Shown: positions 46,350 to 54,063 of the stretch, piece after piece
How the letters are laid out: the number at the start of each line of letters is the position of its first letter
Position numbering within the stretch: the first letter of the stretch is position 1
Assembly: GCF_002205845.1 (NCBI RefSeq)
Contig: NZ_NISI01000007.1
Span: 186,001-250,000, forward strand
Reading direction: 5' to 3'
Length of the DNA: 64,000 bases
DNA from: Roseateles puraquae
GTDB taxonomy: Bacteria > Pseudomonadota > Gammaproteobacteria > Burkholderiales > Burkholderiaceae_C
Program-made: the position numbers and the translations under genes
The notes under the pieces: generated by a model
The model's database searches: none
Seen by the model: the letters and a program-made list of their open reading frames with translations, nothing else
Told to the model about the DNA's origin: nothing

Positions 46350-47662
46350 CCTCGCCCCACCGCCACCCGCTTGTCTGGGTGCCCTCGCTCTACCTGGCCA
46401 TGGGCCTGCCCAATGTGATGGTGGGGGTGGTCGCGGCCATCATCTACAAGAACCTCGGCGTCGCCAACGAAGACATCGCGCTGTACACCTCGCAGATGTA
46501 CTTGCCCTGGGTGCTCAAGCCGCTGTGGGCGCCGCTGCTGGAGGCCTACCGCAGCAAGCGGTTCTGGGTGATCAGCATGGAGTTCACGATGGCTGCCGGC
46601 CTGGCGCTCGTGGCGCTGTGCCTGCCGCTGGAGGGCTTCTTCAAGCTGTCGCTGGCCTTCTTCTGGCTGGTCGGCTTCGCCTCGGCCACGCAAGACACCT
46701 GCGCCGACGGCGTGTTCATGACCACGGTCTCCAAGACCGACCAGGCGCGCTACTCCGGGCTGCAGGGCATGTGCTGGAACATGGGGGCGGTGATCGCCTC
46801 GGGCCTGCTGGTGTCGCTCACGGGCTATCTGCACAACCACATGGGCCTGAACTGGGTGCAGTGCTGGGTCATCGTGGTGTCGCTGGCGGCCGCGGCGATG
46901 GCGTTGTTCGGCGTCTATCACCTGCGAGTGCTGCCGCCGGGCTCGCCGTCGGCGCTGCAGGGCCAGGGCCTGGCCGTGGGCCTGAAGGCGACCGCTGAAG
47001 CCTGGGTCACGTTCTTCCAGAAGCCGCAGATCTGGATGATGCTGGCGGTCATCTTCTTCTACCGCTTTGGCGAGGGCTTCATCGAGAAGTTCGGCCCGCT
47101 GTTCCTGCTCGATGGCCGCGAGGCCGGCGGCCTGGGCCTGGACAACGAGGCGCTCGGCCACATCAACGGCACGGTCGGCACGCTGACCTTCATCGCCGGC
47201 GCCTTCCTGGGCGGCTTTCTTGTCGCGAGGCGGACGCTGCCGCGCAGCTTCTTCCTGCTGGCGCTGGTGCTCAATGTGCCGCACCTGACCTACTTCTACC
47301 TGGCCCAGTCCATGCCGACCGACACGACGACGATTGCCGTGGTGGTGGCGCTGGAGAAGTTTGGCTTCGGCATGGGCTCGGTCGGCCACATGCTCTACAT
47401 GATGCAGCAGATCGCACCCGGCCGATTCCGCATGGCTCACTACGCGATGGCCACCGGCGTCATGGCCCTCACCAAGTGGGGCACGGGCAGCGTGAGCGGG
47501 CTGCTGTGGACCTACGTCAACCATCACTACGTGAGCTTCTTCGGCTGGGTGCTGGTGTTCTCCATTCCGCCGGTGGTGCTGGCCTGGCTTGCGCCGTTCC
47601 CGCACGACCACGAGGCAGCCCCCGAGGCGGCCGGTGAGCCCGCCATCGCCGGAGGCCACTGA
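46346..47662 (+). CDS. AmpG-like MFS transporter
   Basis: A 438-residue inner-membrane protein with about 12 helices, resembling AmpG-type major facilitators (YLAMGLPNVMVGVVAAIIYK near the N-terminus; ASATQDTCADGVFMTTV where AmpG has its conserved acidic segment). Relatives import muropeptides or oligosaccharides. Its position between GH9 and a polysaccharide deacetylase, with start and stop overlapping both, suggests import of released gluco- or xylo-oligosaccharides. It is distinct from the GPH transporter at 25.1 kb, so the locus has two uptake routes. Confidence 0.85.
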   Translation: MTSPHRHPLVWVPSLYLAMGLPNVMVGVVAAIIYKNLGVANEDIALYTSQMYLPWVLKPLWAPLLEAYRSKRFWVISMEFTMAAGLALVALCLPLEGFFKLSLAFFWLVGFASATQDTCADGVFMTTVSKTDQARYSGLQGMCWNMGAVIASGLLVSLTGYLHNHMGLNWVQCWVIVVSLAAAAMALFGVYHLRVLPPGSPSALQGQGLAVGLKATAEAWVTFFQKPQIWMMLAVIFFYRFGEGFIEKFGPLFLLDGREAGGLGLDNEALGHINGTVGTLTFIAGAFLGGFLVARRTLPRSFFLLALVLNVPHLTYFYLAQSMPTDTTTIAVVVALEKFGFGMGSVGHMLYMMQQIAPGRFRMAHYAMATGVMALTKWGTGSVSGLLWTYVNHHYVSFFGWVLVFSIPPVVLAWLAPFPHDHEAAPEAAGEPAIAGGH

Positions 47663-48378
47663 TGAGCCTGCTGTTGAGCCTGGCCCTGGCCGCGTCGACG
47701 ACCACTGCGGCGCCGGCTTGCCCGGCCGATGCGCTCGGCACAACCCGCACCCTGACCCTGCCGCGGGCTGCAGGCGCCTGGGGCACCGCCCAGCATGCGC
47801 CGCTGCCGGGCCTCGCGCCCAAGGAAGTGGTGCTCACTTTCGACGACGGTCCGCGCCCCGAGTCCACGCCGCAGGTGCTCAAGGCCCTGGCCGATCAATG
47901 TGTTCAGGCGAGCTTCTTCATGAACGGCGAGCCCATGGCCCGCCATCCTGAGCTGGCGCGCGCGGTGCGCGATGCCGGTCACAGCGTGGGCATGCATGGC
48001 TTCCGGCATGACAACTTCTCGCAGCTGCCCGCTGAAGACCAGGGCCGCGACCTCAAGGCCATGATCGCGACTTACGTTGAGGTGCTGGGCGAGGCGCCGG
48101 CCGCCTACCGCTTCCCCTTCCTGGCCGAGTCGCCCACGCTGATGAAGGCGCTCGACAAGCTCGGCATCACGGTCATGTCGGTGGACGCCGGCGCCGAGGA
48201 CTGGCTGCCCGACCAGACGCCGCAGATGCTGGCCGACAAGCTCATGGGCCAGCTCGCGAAGCCGGGCGGCGGCATCATCCTGCTGCACGACGCGCAGGAT
48301 CAGACGGCGCGCGCGCTGCCCTTCCTCCTCAAGACGCTGAAGGCGGGTGGCTATCGCGTGGTGCACCTGCGCTGGTAG
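47662..48378 (+). CDS. Secreted CE4 polysaccharide deacetylase
   Basis: A 238-residue protein with a short signal peptide (about 1-17) and a NodB-homology domain. The catalytic and metal-binding motif is TFDDGPRPE, the metal histidines are in GMHGFRHDNF, RFPF forms the third motif and LLHDA the last. CE4 enzymes deacetylate xylan, chitin or peptidoglycan; xylan/xyloglucan deacetylation fits the neighbours. TGATG couples it to the transporter gene. It is the last gene of the plus-strand run, and a terminator hairpin follows. Confidence 0.87.
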   Translation: MSLLLSLALAASTTTAAPACPADALGTTRTLTLPRAAGAWGTAQHAPLPGLAPKEVVLTFDDGPRPESTPQVLKALADQCVQASFFMNGEPMARHPELARAVRDAGHSVGMHGFRHDNFSQLPAEDQGRDLKAMIATYVEVLGEAPAAYRFPFLAESPTLMKALDKLGITVMSVDAGAEDWLPDQTPQMLADKLMGQLAKPGGGIILLHDAQDQTARALPFLLKTLKAGGYRVVHLRW

Positions 48379-48385
48379 GCGCCAT

Positions 48386-48423
48386 GAAGAAAAGGGGTGA
48401 GGCCCCTTGCAAGACCTCACCCC
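48386..48423 (-). terminator. Intrinsic terminator between convergent CE4 and EF-G genes
   Basis: GGGGTGAGG (48394-48402) pairs with CCTCACCCC (48415-48423) around a 12-nt loop. Read on the minus strand the stem is followed by TTTTCTTC, a proper terminator 14 nt after the EF-G paralogue stop. On the plus strand it lies just after the CE4 stop but lacks a T-run, so it may act less efficiently there. Confidence 0.8.
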
Positions 48424-48436
48424 GTCTACTCCAGCT

Positions 48437-50452
48437 TCAGGCGGCCTGTGCCAGTCGGGCCGGCAGCTCGGCATGGTGGCTCAGCTGCATCGTGAACTGC
48501 GCGCGCCCGGCGCTGAGTGCGCGCAGCTGGCCGATGTAGCCGAACATCTGCGCCAGCGGCACCTGGGCCGACACGACGACGGCGCTGCCGCGCACATCCT
48601 GCCCCTGCACCTGCCCGCGGCGGCGCAGCAGATCGCCGATGACGTCGCCCAGCGCTTCGGCCGGCGTGACGACTTCCACCGCCATCACCGGCTCCAGCAC
48701 CACGGGCGCCGCCTTGAGCACCGCCTCGCGCAGCGCGGTGGCCGCCGCCAGCTCGAAGGCCAGCGCCGACGAATCGCGCACGTGCGCGCTGCCGTCCACC
48801 AGCACCGCCTCGAAGTCCACCAACGGATGGCCGGCGAACGGGCCCGCCTGGGCCGCCTTGCGGATGCCGGCCTCCACCGCCGGGATGAACTCGCGCGGAA
48901 TCGCGCCGCCCACCACCGTGCTGCTGAAGCGCAGGCCCTCGCCGCGCGCCAGCGGTGCGATGCGCAGCGTCAGCTCGGCGAACTGGCCGGGGCCGCCGCT
49001 TTGCTTGCGATGCACATGGCGCACCTCGGCAGCCGCCGTGATGGTCTCGCGGTAGGCCACCTGCGGGCGGCCCACCGACACGGCCACGCCGAAGCGGGAA
49101 CGCAGCTTCTCGACCGCCACTTCCAGCTGCAGCTCACCCAGGCCCGACAGCAGCGTCTGTCCGGTCTCGGCGTCCTGCCGCAGGCGCAGCGACGGGTCTT
49201 CGCGCACCAGCACGGCCAGCCCCTTGGCCAGGGCCGTGGCGCCTGCCTGCTGCTGCGGCTCAATGGCGAGGTCGATGACCGGCTCGGGCACGGCGATGCT
49301 CTCCAGCACCGGCGCGTCGCGCGTGGCCGCCAGCGTGTGGCCGGTCAGCACGTCCTTCAGGCCGACGACGCCAGCGATGTCGCCCGCTACGAGCTCGTCG
49401 CGTTCGACGCGCCGGTCGGCGTGGATCTCGTACAGCCGTGTCACGCGCTCGGCCTGGCCGGTGCTGGCGTTGAACACCGTGTCACCGCGCCGCAGGCGGC
49501 CGCGGTAGACCCGCACGAACACCATCGTGCCGTGGTCATCCGCGCTCAGCTTGAAGGCGAGTGCCGACAGCGTGCCGTCGTCGGCCACCGCACCGGGGGC
49601 TTCGCCGGGCGCGGGCAGGTAGGCCACGACCGCATCCAGCAGCGGTTCCACGCCGCGGTTGCGGAAGGCCGAACCTGCCAGCACCGGCACCAGCTCGCCT
49701 GCAATCGTGGCCGCGCGCAGGCCCGCCCGCAGGGCGTCCAGCGAGGGGCTGTCGCCGCGCAGCCAAGCGTCCAGCAGGGCGTCGTCGCGCTCCACCACGG
49801 CTTCCACCAGGCGGGCGCGGGCCAGCTGAGCCGGGCCGATCAGTTCGGGCGGGATGGCGGTCACGCGCGGCGGCGCCTGGGCGTCGTCACGGTCCCATAC
49901 CAGGGCCTGCTGCGAGAGCAGGTCCACCACGCCGCGGAAGTCGCCTTCCGTGCCCATCGGGAGCTGCACCGGCAGCACGTTCGCACCCAGGCGCTCGCGC
50001 ATCATCGCGACCACGCGGTCGAAGTCCGCACCGGTCCGGTCCAGCTTGTTGACGAAGGCGATGCGCGGCACGCGGTACTCGTCGGCCAGGCGCCAGTTGG
50101 TCTCGGTCTGGGGCTCCACACCGGCCACGCCGTCGAACACGACCACGGCCCCGTCGAGCACGCGTAGCGAGCGGCGCACCTCGATGTTGAAGTCGATGTG
50201 TCCGGGCGTGTCGATCAGGTTGATCTGCGTGCCGTGCCAGTGCACGGTGGTGGCCGCGCTGTGGATGGTGATGCCGCGCGCGCGCTCCTGGGGGTCGAAG
50301 TCCATCGTGGTGGCGCCGTCGTGGACTTCGCCAATGCGGTGGTTCTCGCCTGTGTAGAACAGGACGCGTTCGGTGGTCGTGGTCTTGCCGGCGTCGACGT
50401 GGGCGATGACGCCGATGTTGCGCAGGTTGCGGAAGGTGATGTTCGAGTTCAT
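48437..50452 (-). CDS. Elongation factor G paralogue
   Basis: A 671-residue translational GTPase. G1 is AHVDAGKTT, followed by [16 protein letters not shown] and NKLD, then EF-G domains II-V. Length is slightly below the usual 700. The start at 50452 ([20 protein letters not shown]) has an AGGA ribosome-binding site; the longer frame is rejected. It is not beside rpsL, rpsG or tuf, so it is probably a second EF-G (fusA2-like) with a specialised or stress role. Two tiny ORFs and an intrinsic terminator lie upstream and may control its expression. Confidence 0.92.
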   Translation of the reverse strand: MNSNITFRNLRNIGVIAHVDAGKTTTTERVLFYTGENHRIGEVHDGATTMDFDPQERARGITIHSAATTVHWHGTQINLIDTPGHIDFNIEVRRSLRVLDGAVVVFDGVAGVEPQTETNWRLADEYRVPRIAFVNKLDRTGADFDRVVAMMRERLGANVLPVQLPMGTEGDFRGVVDLLSQQALVWDRDDAQAPPRVTAIPPELIGPAQLARARLVEAVVERDDALLDAWLRGDSPSLDALRAGLRAATIAGELVPVLAGSAFRNRGVEPLLDAVVAYLPAPGEAPGAVADDGTLSALAFKLSADDHGTMVFVRVYRGRLRRGDTVFNASTGQAERVTRLYEIHADRRVERDELVAGDIAGVVGLKDVLTGHTLAATRDAPVLESIAVPEPVIDLAIEPQQQAGATALAKGLAVLVREDPSLRLRQDAETGQTLLSGLGELQLEVAVEKLRSRFGVAVSVGRPQVAYRETITAAAEVRHVHRKQSGGPGQFAELTLRIAPLARGEGLRFSSTVVGGAIPREFIPAVEAGIRKAAQAGPFAGHPLVDFEAVLVDGSAHVRDSSALAFELAAATALREAVLKAAPVVLEPVMAVEVVTPAEALGDVIGDLLRRRGQVQGQDVRGSAVVVSAQVPLAQMFGYIGQLRALSAGRAQFTMQLSHHAELPARLAQAA

Positions 50453-50505
50453 GGTGATTCCTGATTCGGGGTTGGCTTGCCAGCCCCGGCGGAATCGCCA
50501 TGGGG

Positions 50506-50613
50506 CTAGCGTGAGGTCAGGACGCCGAAGCGCGCACGCGACAGGCACAGCCGAGCCGCGCTCCGGCGCTCGGGAATCGTGGCGATCAGCTTGTCGAAGG
50601 TGCGGTTGAACAT
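50506..50613 (-). CDS. 35-residue ORF upstream of the EF-G paralogue
   Basis: The ATG at 50613 opens a 35-codon frame starting [20 protein letters not shown] and ending in TAG 53 nt before the EF-G paralogue. It is Arg-rich and has no membrane segment. Its N-terminus (FN-x-T) echoes the 13-residue ORF further upstream, and both are preceded by CCACC rather than a clear Shine-Dalgarno sequence. It might be a regulatory leader peptide or a small basic protein; translation is unproven. Confidence 0.4.
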   Translation of the reverse strand: MFNRTFDKLIATIPERRSAARLCLSRARFGVLTSR

Positions 50614-50630
50614 GGTGGAACTCTGAAAAC

Positions 50631-50664
50631 GAAAAACCCCGGGAGGGACAGGCCTGCCGGGGTT
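50631..50664 (-). terminator. Intrinsic terminator in the EF-G paralogue leader
   Basis: AACCCCGG (50635-50642) and CCGGGGTT (50657-50664) form a perfect stem; on the minus strand it is followed by TTTTTC. It lies between the 13-codon and 35-codon ORFs, so a transcript starting upstream would meet it before reaching the EF-G paralogue. This layout is that of an attenuator. Confidence 0.75.
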
Positions 50665-50672
50665 GGGGGGAC

Positions 50673-50694
50673 CGGAAGGCGCTGGCGCCTTCCG
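50673..50694 (-). promoter_or_regulatory. Second hairpin in the EF-G paralogue leader
   Basis: CGGAAGGCGC and GCGCCTTCCG are perfect ten-base arms with two bases between. It has no T-run and sits 8 nt upstream (minus strand) of the terminator stem and 18 nt after the 13-codon ORF. It could be an attenuator partner structure. Confidence 0.55.
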
Positions 50695-50712
50695 AACACG
50701 GTCGAAGGGCGC

Positions 50713-50754
50713 TCAGGTGTTGAGGCGGGCTTGGATCGTGTGGTTGAACTTCAT
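50713..50754 (-). CDS. 13-residue leader-like ORF
   Basis: ATG at 50754 followed by twelve codons and [16 protein letters not shown]. No clear Shine-Dalgarno sequence is seen. Its interest lies in position: first in the leader of the EF-G paralogue, just before a perfect hairpin and an intrinsic terminator, as leader peptides are in ribosome-dependent attenuation. There is no run of one codon that would point to amino-acid sensing. Confidence 0.35.
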   Translation of the reverse strand: MKFNHTIQARLNT

Positions 50755-50806
50755 GGTGGGCGAGATTGTGGGCTGAACGGCTATCTGGGGCAGCGGACAG
50801 GGTCTT

Positions 50807-52348
50807 TCAAGCCCTTGCAGGCATGGCGGCCAGTTGGCTGACGCTGGCCTGCCGGTACGGCGCGCACAGCTGCTCGACGTAGGCCTGGTGCCCCGGCAGC
50901 GCGGCGACCGTGCGGGACACCTTGAGGTGGATGTCGCCCAGGAAGCGCGTCAGCTCGTCACGGCCCATCAGGTCGGCGACCGGGTGGTAGCGCTCGGGCG
51001 TGATGCCCTGGCCCATCATGACCTGCACCCAGGAGTTTTCGGCAAAGAGTTCGTCGCTCGGGCGGAACACGCGGGCGCTTTCGCGGAACCGCTCGATGCG
51101 GTGGTGCAGCGAAGGCAGGATGTCCATCTCGCGCACGTGCTTCCAAAGCGCAGAGTCGGTGCGCTCGTTGACGTGGTAGTGCAGCACGATGAAGTCGCGG
51201 ATGTGCTCCAGCTCGCGCTTGCTCTGCGCATTGAACTCGTCCACATCAGCCTGCTGGATGCCGCCCGACGGGAAGGTTTGCATGAGTCGGATGGCCGCAC
51301 GCTGGATCAGGTGGATGCTGGTGGACTCCAGCGGCTCGACAAAGCCGCTGGCCAGGCCGACCGCGATGCAGTTGCGATGCCAGACCTTGTCGCGCTGGCC
51401 TGGCAGGAACTTGATGACGCGAGGCTGCGTGATCAGTTCGCCCTCGACGTTCTTCTTGAGCACCTCGGGCGCATCGGCGTCGCTCATCTCCTTGCTGCTG
51501 TAGACCAGGCCATTGCCCACCCGGTGTTGCAGCGGGATGCGCCATTGCCAGCCGAAGGGGTGGGCGATGGAGCGGGTGTAGGGCCAGGCATCGCGCACCG
51601 AGGCGGTCTGAACGGCCACGGCGCGGTCGCAGGGCAGCCAGTACGACCAGTCCTCATAGCCCACGCCCAGGGCCTCGCCGAGCAGCATGGAACGGAAGCC
51701 CGTGCAGTCGATGAACAGGTCGCCGTCGATGCGGCTGCCATCCTGCATCTGCAGCGCGGTGATGGGGCCGTCCCGACCTTGCGGGCCGTCCATCAGCACC
51801 GCGCCGATCTTGCCCTCGATGCGCTGCACGCCATGCGCCTCGCTCATCGCCCGCAGGTACTTGGCATAGCGGCCGGCGTCGAGGTGGTAGGCGTAGTTCA
51901 GGCCGCTGCGCGGCACATGGGCGAAGCGGTTGGCAAACGCGGCCACCGTCTCGGGGTTGTAGTCGGTGTAGGTGCGCGCCAGACCGTCGCGCTGGCCCTT
52001 GAGCCAGAAGTGCTGGAAGCCGGCGCTCCAGTGGTCGTTGCCGGTGCTGCCGAAGGAGTGGAAATAGTCCTGGCCGATGTTCTTCCAGCCCTCGAAGTTG
52101 ATGCCGAGCTTGAAGGTGGCGTTGGTGGCCGCCATGAACTCGGCCTCGTTGATGCCGAGCAGGTTGTGGAAGCTCAGCAGGGCGGGGATGGTGGCCTCGC
52201 CGACACCGACAGTGCCGATCTCCTCGGACTCGACCAGCTTGATGTCGAGCTGCTTGCCGAGCAGCTTGCTCATCAGGGCGGCCATCATCCAGCCGGCGGT
52301 GCCGCCACCGGCGATGACGACGCGGTTGAAGGGCTTGGAAGTGTTCAT
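50807..52348 (-). CDS. Flavin-dependent tryptophan halogenase-like protein 2
   Basis: A 513-residue flavoprotein with GGGTAGWMMAALM for FAD binding, the putative catalytic Lys in TFKLGINFEGW and a canonical W-x-W-x-I-P (FGWQWRIPLQHR). It is clearly related to halogenase 1. It is the last gene of a receptor-halogenase-SapC-cupin-halogenase run, and its start overlaps the cupin stop (ATGA). The natural substrate of these locus-associated halogenases is unknown; modification of an indole, a surface peptide or a glycan-linked aromatic are all open. Confidence 0.88.
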   Translation of the reverse strand: MNTSKPFNRVVIAGGGTAGWMMAALMSKLLGKQLDIKLVESEEIGTVGVGEATIPALLSFHNLLGINEAEFMAATNATFKLGINFEGWKNIGQDYFHSFGSTGNDHWSAGFQHFWLKGQRDGLARTYTDYNPETVAAFANRFAHVPRSGLNYAYHLDAGRYAKYLRAMSEAHGVQRIEGKIGAVLMDGPQGRDGPITALQMQDGSRIDGDLFIDCTGFRSMLLGEALGVGYEDWSYWLPCDRAVAVQTASVRDAWPYTRSIAHPFGWQWRIPLQHRVGNGLVYSSKEMSDADAPEVLKKNVEGELITQPRVIKFLPGQRDKVWHRNCIAVGLASGFVEPLESTSIHLIQRAAIRLMQTFPSGGIQQADVDEFNAQSKRELEHIRDFIVLHYHVNERTDSALWKHVREMDILPSLHHRIERFRESARVFRPSDELFAENSWVQVMMGQGITPERYHPVADLMGRDELTRFLGDIHLKVSRTVAALPGHQAYVEQLCAPYRQASVSQLAAMPARA

Positions 52349-53352
52349 CGCTTGAGTTGGTTCAAGAGTTGGGTGCGGGCCTGGCGCGACAGCGTCTCGT
52401 CAATGGGCCCGAGCAGGCCGCGGGCGGTGGCGGGAATGTGGTCCCAGGTGTGCGGGTCGTCGTTGAAGACGAAGTGATCGAGGTGATGCCGCCAGATGCG
52501 CTTTTCCTTCTCGGGCAGGTCGCGCAGGGTCATCAGCGCCAGGCGCAGCGTGCTCAGCGGCGAATCTACGTACTCGGGGGTCTGGCGCCACCAGGCATTG
52601 ATCAACAGGTTGACCGGCGCCAGGCCCTCCACGTGGTGGAACCACATGCTCGGGATGAAGAGGGCATCCCCCGGGTCCAGCTCCACCACCTCGCCGGCGG
52701 CCAGCGCCTGCGCGAAGCGAGGGTAGCGGTCGAAGTCGGGGGCGGCGAAGTCCACCAGGCTGATGGGCTGGCCGGCCGGTGTCGGGTCGAGCGGCCCGAC
52801 GTAGAGGTTCTTGATCTGCTCCGGCGGAAACACCGTGAAGCGCCGCCGGCCCGCGGCCACCACCGCGAGGTTGTCCGGCAGGTCGTAATGCGCGGCGATG
52901 CGGGTGCGGTTGCCCAGCCACAGGCTCACGAGGGCATCCCGCGCACCCAGGCCCAGGCCGTTGGCCTCCATGAAGCCGGGCAGCACGGCCTCCACCGTGG
53001 TCGAGCCCACGTACAGCGCGGGCGGCTCGGGCACGGCGGCCACGCCGAGCAGTCCGGTGAGCACCTGGTCGAGGGTGGCGCTGTAGCGGTTGAAGTTGAA
53101 GCGGGTGAGGCCGTCGTCGGCGTAGAACACACGGCCTCGTTCCTGGGGTTCGAGCTGGAACAGGCCGACGTGCACGCCGTTGTACATGCCCATCAGATAG
53201 CGGGCCAGGGCTTCGTCGGATTGGCGCGCGGCCTGCACCACCGGCCAGTGCGCGAAGCCGCCGCGCACCACATAGGGCCGCTCGGCCCTCAGCAAATCAT
53301 CGGGCAGCGCGTTCGGGTCGAACGGGCCGGGCCAGGCTGGGACCTCGCGCAT
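52345..53352 (-). CDS. Cupin-like (JmjC/Cupin_8) protein
   Basis: A 335-residue cytoplasmic protein with a double-stranded beta-helix like FIH/JmjC oxygenases. The iron-binding candidates are the His-x-Asp in RIAAHYDLPDNLAVV and a distal His in LFIPSMWFHHVEGL; the segment RRRFTVFPPEQIKNLYVG is typical of Cupin_8. Such proteins are 2-oxoglutarate/Fe(II) hydroxylases in known cases. Beside a TonB receptor and halogenase it belongs to a recurring accessory set of unknown job. It lies 3 bp from the SapC gene and overlaps halogenase 2. Confidence 0.82.
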   Translation of the reverse strand: MREVPAWPGPFDPNALPDDLLRAERPYVVRGGFAHWPVVQAARQSDEALARYLMGMYNGVHVGLFQLEPQERGRVFYADDGLTRFNFNRYSATLDQVLTGLLGVAAVPEPPALYVGSTTVEAVLPGFMEANGLGLGARDALVSLWLGNRTRIAAHYDLPDNLAVVAAGRRRFTVFPPEQIKNLYVGPLDPTPAGQPISLVDFAAPDFDRYPRFAQALAAGEVVELDPGDALFIPSMWFHHVEGLAPVNLLINAWWRQTPEYVDSPLSTLRLALMTLRDLPEKEKRIWRHHLDHFVFNDDPHTWDHIPATARGLLGPIDETLSRQARTQLLNQLKR

Positions 53353-53355
53353 GGA

Positions 53356-54063
53356 TTAACGCCGGCTGGCGCGCTCCAGCAGCACCGGCAGCTGCGCGAG
53401 CGAGGCGATCTGCATGTAGATCGGCAGCAGGTGACCTTCGCGCGCCAGCGTCTCCAGCGCCGCGCCGGGCAGGGCGGCCAGGCGCTCCTCGTTGACGGTG
53501 AACAGGCCCGTCAGCCGGCCCTGCTCACCGCTGGGGGTCTCGATGTCGATGACGAAGGGCTCCAGCAGCTGGTGGCGGGTCAGCGCCTCGATGAAGACGG
53601 GCAGCTGCTGGGCGTGCGCATGCAGGTGTTCCATCAGCTGCACGATGTGGTCGAGGTAGTCGCTGAAGCCGCCATGCGGCATGAAGAGGGCCGTGCCGAC
53701 CTCGCCTTCGTCCGGCCGCACGATGCGCGGGCTGGCCAGGTCGATGTGCAGCTGCAGCGTGTCGTCCGGCGCGCGGCCGATCATGAAGGGGTCGCGCTGC
53801 AGGGCCATGGGCATGACGGGTGCGTCCCAGCCGGTGGGCGTCAGGAAGAGGTTCTGGCCCTCCTCCAGGCCGAACAGCGCGACGGGCTGGAAGCCGGCGT
53901 TGCCGTCCACCAGCTGGAAGACGATGGGGAAGTGGGCCTGCAGCTGGCGGAACTCGGCCGGCAGCGCGAGGCAGGACTGGCGTGCGTCGCCATGCGCCGC
54001 GGAGCGATCGGTGTGGATGCGCAGATGGCGGTGGGTGACGTTGTCGAGCAGGGCGGGCGTCAT
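53356..54063 (-). CDS. SapC-family protein
   Basis: A 235-residue soluble protein resembling the SapC family, whose name comes from a Campylobacter S-layer gene cluster. Typical segments are HGDARQSCLALPAEFRQLQ near the N-terminus, FPIVFQLVDGNAGFQPVALF, and the C-terminal GLFTVNEERLAALP. No signal peptide is seen. Biochemical function is not established; it should not be confused with the SapC permease of peptide ABC transporters. It couples to halogenase 3 by an ATGA overlap, and similar SapC-cupin-halogenase trios accompany TonB receptors elsewhere. Confidence 0.8.
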   Translation of the reverse strand: MTPALLDNVTHRHLRIHTDRSAAHGDARQSCLALPAEFRQLQAHFPIVFQLVDGNAGFQPVALFGLEEGQNLFLTPTGWDAPVMPMALQRDPFMIGRAPDDTLQLHIDLASPRIVRPDEGEVGTALFMPHGGFSDYLDHIVQLMEHLHAHAQQLPVFIEALTRHQLLEPFVIDIETPSGEQGRLTGLFTVNEERLAALPGAALETLAREGHLLPIYMQIASLAQLPVLLERASRR

